From Acidobacteriota bacterium (lineage in GTDB: Bacteria; Acidobacteriota; Blastocatellia; RBC074), in assembly GCA_018269055.1 (NCBI GenBank), contig JAFDVI010000015.1:188618-252617 (forward strand): DNA of 64,000 nt, read 5' to 3'. A program made the position numbers and the translations under genes. This document shows positions 60,933-64,000 of the stretch, piece after piece. The notes under the pieces were generated by a model. The model made no database searches, had not been told where the DNA came from, and was given only the letters and a program-made list of their open reading frames with translations. The first letter of the stretch is position 1; every line of letters begins with the position of its first letter.

Positions 60933-62189
60933 TCATTCTTCTTCGGCAAGCTGGCTCTTCTGCGTTTCCGATTTCAGCGTAAAACTGCCCGCCGTAACGA
61001 CACGGTCACCAACCGACAACCCGGATATGATTTCAATCAGATCGCCTTGTTTGCTGCCAGGTTTGACGACTCGGCGCTCGAACCGATGTTTTTCACGGGC
61101 GACGAAGACGACAGTTTGCCCGTCCATCTCCTGCAAAGCTTTTTGACTGACCAGAATGGCCGGGCGTTTGGCTCCGGCGGCGACGTTGATGGTGGCAAAC
61201 ATTTCCGGCCTCAATTTCCCCTGACGATTATCGGCCAGACAGCGAACTTCGACCGTGCGGGTTTCCGCGTTCATCACCTCGCCGATGCGGGTGATACGTC
61301 CGCTGAAGGTGGTATCCGGAAACGCCGCAACACTGATTTCCACGGGCAAACCGATCCTCATCGCCGCCAGATGTTTTTCAGCGACTTCGGCGATGACCCA
61401 AACCGACGAAAGATCGCCGATGAAAAACAGCGGGTCGCCGGGATTGACGCTAGCGCCGGAGGTAATTTCGCGTTTCATGACAATGCCCCCGGAAGGCGCG
61501 CGAATCACGATTGGCGCATCGTAATCGTGTTGATCTTCCGCCAATCCCAAATGTTCGTGATGCCCGCGTGCGCGTTCGACTTCGGCTTCCGCGCGCTGGA
61601 TTTCCTGTAATGCGGATTGGTAATCCAATCGAGCTTTGTCTACGTCGTGCTGGGAAATAGCTTTTGCCCGCAACAATCGCTCGGCCCGCTCCATCGCTGT
61701 TTGGGCAAAGGCCGCTTCTGTCTGCCGTTGTTTTAATTCTGCCTGGGCTTTGAACCATTCGGCTTCGGCCTCATGGACTTCGTGCGTGTGCATTTTGGCT
61801 AACGCCTGACCCTTCCGGACGTGGTCGCCAACCTTGGCATTGATTTCCAGAATGCGACCGGAAAACAGCGAACCCACGCGAGCCGTCGCGTCTTCGTTGA
61901 TTGCCACGTGGCCTGTAGCTTCAATCGGTGCAACGACTTCTCTTTCCACGGCTTCGGCGAATTCCAGCTTGGCCAGTTTGACGGATTCGGCTGACAACGT
62001 CAGCAAATTTGGATCTTTCGCCGATTCAGCGGCTTTGGCGTCCGGTTTAGCCGCGTCCGTGGCCGCCGTTTGCAATTGTTCGGTTTTGTTGCAACCGGAA
62101 AGCAAAACGAGGCTCAATGCAAAGGCGCAAAGCTGCAAAGTTGTAAAGATATTTTGGAAAGAGAAGGCATTTGGATTGAAAGAGTTCAT
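60933..62189 (-). CDS. RND efflux periplasmic adaptor lipoprotein (CzcB-like)
   Basis: A 418-residue membrane-fusion protein. The signal peptide ends in the lipobox 'LLSGC' (Cys about 34). Lipoyl-like halves flank an alpha-hairpin (about 120-195), with 'VGDHVRKGQALAKM' and 'APSGGIVMKREITSGASV' as the two lipoyl strands, then a beta-barrel and membrane-proximal domain. The similarity is closest to CzcB/CusB-type metal efflux adaptors, inferred from layout. ATG 62189 is chosen because the lipoprotein signal begins there; the upstream frame is repeat sequence. The TolC-type channel precedes it, but no RND pump gene is present in the window. Confidence 0.92.
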   Translation of the reverse strand: MNSFNPNAFSFQNIFTTLQLCAFALSLVLLSGCNKTEQLQTAATDAAKPDAKAAESAKDPNLLTLSAESVKLAKLEFAEAVEREVVAPIEATGHVAINEDATARVGSLFSGRILEINAKVGDHVRKGQALAKMHTHEVHEAEAEWFKAQAELKQRQTEAAFAQTAMERAERLLRAKAISQHDVDKARLDYQSALQEIQRAEAEVERARGHHEHLGLAEDQHDYDAPIVIRAPSGGIVMKREITSGASVNPGDPLFFIGDLSSVWVIAEVAEKHLAAMRIGLPVEISVAAFPDTTFSGRITRIGEVMNAETRTVEVRCLADNRQGKLRPEMFATINVAAGAKRPAILVSQKALQEMDGQTVVFVAREKHRFERRVVKPGSKQGDLIEIISGLSVGDRVVTAGSFTLKSETQKSQLAEEE

Positions 62190-62217
62190 ACTGGAAAAAA
62201 TCCCGCTGCGCCTTTGC
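62119..62217. repeat. Inverted-repeat element around the adaptor start codon
   Basis: GCAAAGGCGCA (62119-62129) and TGCGCCTTTGC (62207-62217) are perfect inverted copies. They sit in longer stretches rich in 'CAAAGGCGC/CAAAGACGC' words, as in widespread short intergenic repeats. The left part encodes the hydrophobic core of the adaptor's signal peptide and the right part fills the gap to the upstream gene. Confidence 0.6.
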
Positions 62218-62266
62218 TTCTTAGCGTCTTTGCGTTGAAGAAAGTTTGTTGTCTGAATCATTGCTG

Positions 62267-63544
62267 TTATTCCTTTCCTGCGGCCAGCGCCAATTCTGCC
62301 AGCGCCAGTTGAAGCTCCAGTTCCGTGCGGTGATACAGCAAACGCGCTTCGTTGCGCGCGCGTTGGGCTTCGAGCAATTTGTACAAATCCGCCGCGCCTT
62401 CCCGATACGCAACCAGCGCGATGTTGCGTGATTCATCGGCGCGTTGCAGAAAATCCTTTTGCATTTCATTCAGCCGTTCGGCCAGCTTTCGTGTGGCGCG
62501 GTGAGCAACTTCGATTTCGGCGCGAATGTAATTTTCCTCCGCCATCAGTTGCAATTCGCTGGAGGTGATTGCCGCCGAGGCTTTGCCAATTTCGGCGCGG
62601 TTTTTGTTGAACAGCGGCAAAGGAATGGTGATATACGCCAAAGCCGTGTTGAATCCTCCGGTGCGTTTATACCCGGCGCTGACTTCCAGGTCAGGGCGCG
62701 CGTAAGCCCGTTGCAGTTTCAGGTTGGCGCGCTCGCTTTCAATTTTAGCGCGCAATGAAACCAATTCCGGGCGCTTGGCCAGGGCTTCGGTTCGCAATTC
62801 CTCAAGCTCAATGGCGATCAATGGGGAAGCAATAGCCTTCGGCTCAACCAGTAGGAAATGAGTGTTGAAGCGCGTGTCTCCGATAGATTTCAGCAATTCG
62901 AGTTTGGCGCGCTCAAATTCCAGATCAACCGATGCTTCCTGGTTCAGCAATGTTTGCTGTTCCAATCGAACGCGAATCAACTCCCATTCGGAAATGTATC
63001 CTTCTTTCAGACGCGTAGCGTTGTACTGAACCAACCCATCAAGGTCGCTACGATTTTCGCGGACGATGGCCAGTAAGGTTTGGTTTTGCAGGGCCGTCCA
63101 GTACCGGCGAATGACTTCCTGGCGAAGCTGCCGCCGCAAAGATCCAATTTCCGTTTGCGCCTGGGCCAACTGCCGGTCCGCCAGTTCGGTTCGCCGCGCT
63201 GCCTTGCGCGCCGTTTCGATTCGCTGCGAACCGTACACGAAAACATCAATATCGCGTCCGAACGTAAACGGCGGTTGTTGCCAAGCCCGCCAATTTTCGG
63301 TTTGGATTGTGACGGAGGGATTGGGACGAACTCCGACAAAACGTTTGAATTCATCCGCGCCAGTGATGCGCGCCTCAGCGGCATCCAGCAGCGGGTGTTT
63401 GGACAAGGCCTGAGCAAGACATTCATCCAGCGAAAGTTTACGTTGTTCGGTTTCTGTCTGTGCCAAAACCGTGACTGCGCACAGCATGGCGGCCAACGTT
63501 CTTAAAAGCAGGGCGCTGAAACAGCGTCTGGGTAACGTATTCAT
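62267..63544 (-). CDS. TolC-family outer-membrane efflux channel (CzcC-like)
   Basis: A 425-residue protein with a signal peptide (about 1-29, 'LLRTLAAMLCAVTVLAQ') and two OEP repeats of long amphipathic helices with intervening strands. 'LSLDECLAQALSKHPLLDAAEARI' starts the first repeat, and 'RPDLEVSAGYKRTGGF' belongs to the periplasmic strand region of the second. It forms the outer-membrane duct of a tripartite exporter together with the adaptor downstream. The frame extends to 63586, but ATG 63544 begins the signal peptide. The ribosome site is weak. Confidence 0.93.
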   Translation of the reverse strand: MNTLPRRCFSALLLRTLAAMLCAVTVLAQTETEQRKLSLDECLAQALSKHPLLDAAEARITGADEFKRFVGVRPNPSVTIQTENWRAWQQPPFTFGRDIDVFVYGSQRIETARKAARRTELADRQLAQAQTEIGSLRRQLRQEVIRRYWTALQNQTLLAIVRENRSDLDGLVQYNATRLKEGYISEWELIRVRLEQQTLLNQEASVDLEFERAKLELLKSIGDTRFNTHFLLVEPKAIASPLIAIELEELRTEALAKRPELVSLRAKIESERANLKLQRAYARPDLEVSAGYKRTGGFNTALAYITIPLPLFNKNRAEIGKASAAITSSELQLMAEENYIRAEIEVAHRATRKLAERLNEMQKDFLQRADESRNIALVAYREGAADLYKLLEAQRARNEARLLYHRTELELQLALAELALAAGKE

Positions 63545-63669
63545 CACATCATCAGAAAAATTAAGAATGGTTGCGGAGATCGGCAAGATAACTGACGGTC
63601 ATCGTTTTGTCATCTTGAGCCGATTTTCGCCGCTGGTGTCAAATCCGTCGCTTGTGGAATACTCACGGT

Positions 63670-64000
63670 ATGGCATTCATCAAAATGGTCGAACCGGAGG
63701 ACGCCACAGGCGCGTTGAAGGCAGAATACGATGCCGCCATCGAACGTGCCGGCAAAGTCTTTAACATCCTGAAAGTGCAAAGTCTGAACCCGACATCGCT
63801 GCGGGCTTCCATGGATTTGTACAAGGCGACGATGCACGCGGTTTCAGGTTTATCGCGCGCTGAACGAGAGCTGTTGGCGACGGTGGTATCCCAAACAAAC
63901 GATTGCTTTTACTGAACGGAAGCTCACGGGGAGGATCTCCGTGTCGAATCGCAAAACGAATCGCTGGCCGAAACCGTCAAACGCAATTTTCGGCAGGCGG
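63670..64000 (+). CDS. AhpD-like peroxidase-related protein, probable selenoprotein (partial)
   Basis: A carboxymuconolactone-decarboxylase/AhpD-family protein cut by the window end. It starts 'MAFIKMVEPEDATGALKAEY', typical of the peroxidase-related subfamily, and has 'GLSRAERELLATVVSQTN'. At the redox motif the frame reads C79-F80-Y81 and then UGA (63913-63915) where family members have the second Cys of CxxC. The same frame continues for 28 codons with family sequence 'TEAHGEDLRVES' to the window end. A hairpin follows the UGA. The simplest reading is Sec at position 82 (CxxU). A truncated pseudogene or a sequencing error (Cys TGC/TGT) is the alternative. The family reduces peroxides or disulfides. 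ATG 63670 is chosen over GTG 63652. Confidence 0.8.
63913..63943 (+). promoter_or_regulatory. Candidate bacterial SECIS element
   Basis: Directly after the in-frame UGA a 7-bp stem (63925-63931 with 63937-63943, one G-U) closes a 5-base loop AGGAU. The loop begins 16 bases after the UGA and has G at its second position, which agrees with the accepted bacterial SECIS model (short stem-loop, G early in the apical loop, loop about 16-37 bases from UGA). Confidence 0.65.

Noticed and set aside
63904..63930. Nonsense mutation making a pseudogene of the AhpD-like gene
   Set aside because: The downstream frame is intact and conserved, the UGA replaces exactly the second redox cysteine and a SECIS-like hairpin follows; selenocysteine explains more.

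Overview
The window is a chromosomal segment of a Gram-negative bacterium, most plausibly an acidobacterium (Blastocatellia-like). This is inferred from the Oar-type TonB-dependent receptor with an N-terminal carboxypeptidase-regulatory domain, the Ser/Thr kinase fused to TolB-like and TPR modules, the mid-range G+C and the outer-membrane export proteins. No rRNA, tRNA, CRISPR array or insertion sequence was recognised.

From 0 to 38 kb the window is dominated by an exopolysaccharide (EPS) locus read on the + strand. After an alpha/beta hydrolase and two overlapping family-4 glycosyltransferases (GT4) comes an AT-rich block (about 2.1-11 kb). It holds a cytoplasmic NarL-type histidine kinase, its response regulator, a second regulator whose acidic pocket is degenerate, a Wzz-like chain-length protein, a CpsD/BY-kinase-like ATPase with an altered Walker A, a Wza-type export lipoprotein-like protein and a GT2, ending in a hairpin terminator. 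Next is a long, tightly packed operon (11.1-32 kb): heparinase II/III-like lyase, two asparagine-synthase-like amidotransferases, several GT4s, two GT-C-type membrane glycosyltransferases, an AlgD-type GDP-mannose 6-dehydrogenase, a Wzx flippase, a Wzy/WaaL polymerase and a deacetylase-like protein. Three paralogous secreted beta-helix proteins follow, the last with extra FN3-like modules on Thr-Pro linkers. Together they describe a Wzx/Wzy-dependent system that probably makes a uronic-acid-containing, perhaps amidated, extracellular polymer. No priming phosphoglycosyltransferase is visible.

From 37.5 to 56.5 kb lie mostly housekeeping and cell-envelope genes: a family-III CoA-transferase whose start codon sits in an 18-bp perfect inverted repeat, a HAD hydrolase, purH, a secreted protein with three internal repeats, a Ser/Thr kinase next to a GAF protein, a small beta-barrel protein, a DinB-like protein, trehalose genes treY and treS, a YfhO-like membrane protein carrying an in-frame palindromic repeat, and the ABC-F factor ettA.

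From 56.9 kb to the end there is an Oar-like receptor, a TrmJ-like methyltransferase, and a metal/drug efflux adaptor and TolC-type channel without their RND pump. At the right edge is an AhpD-like gene whose CxxC motif reads C-F-Y-UGA, followed by intact family sequence and a SECIS-like hairpin: a probable selenoprotein and the most notable single observation.
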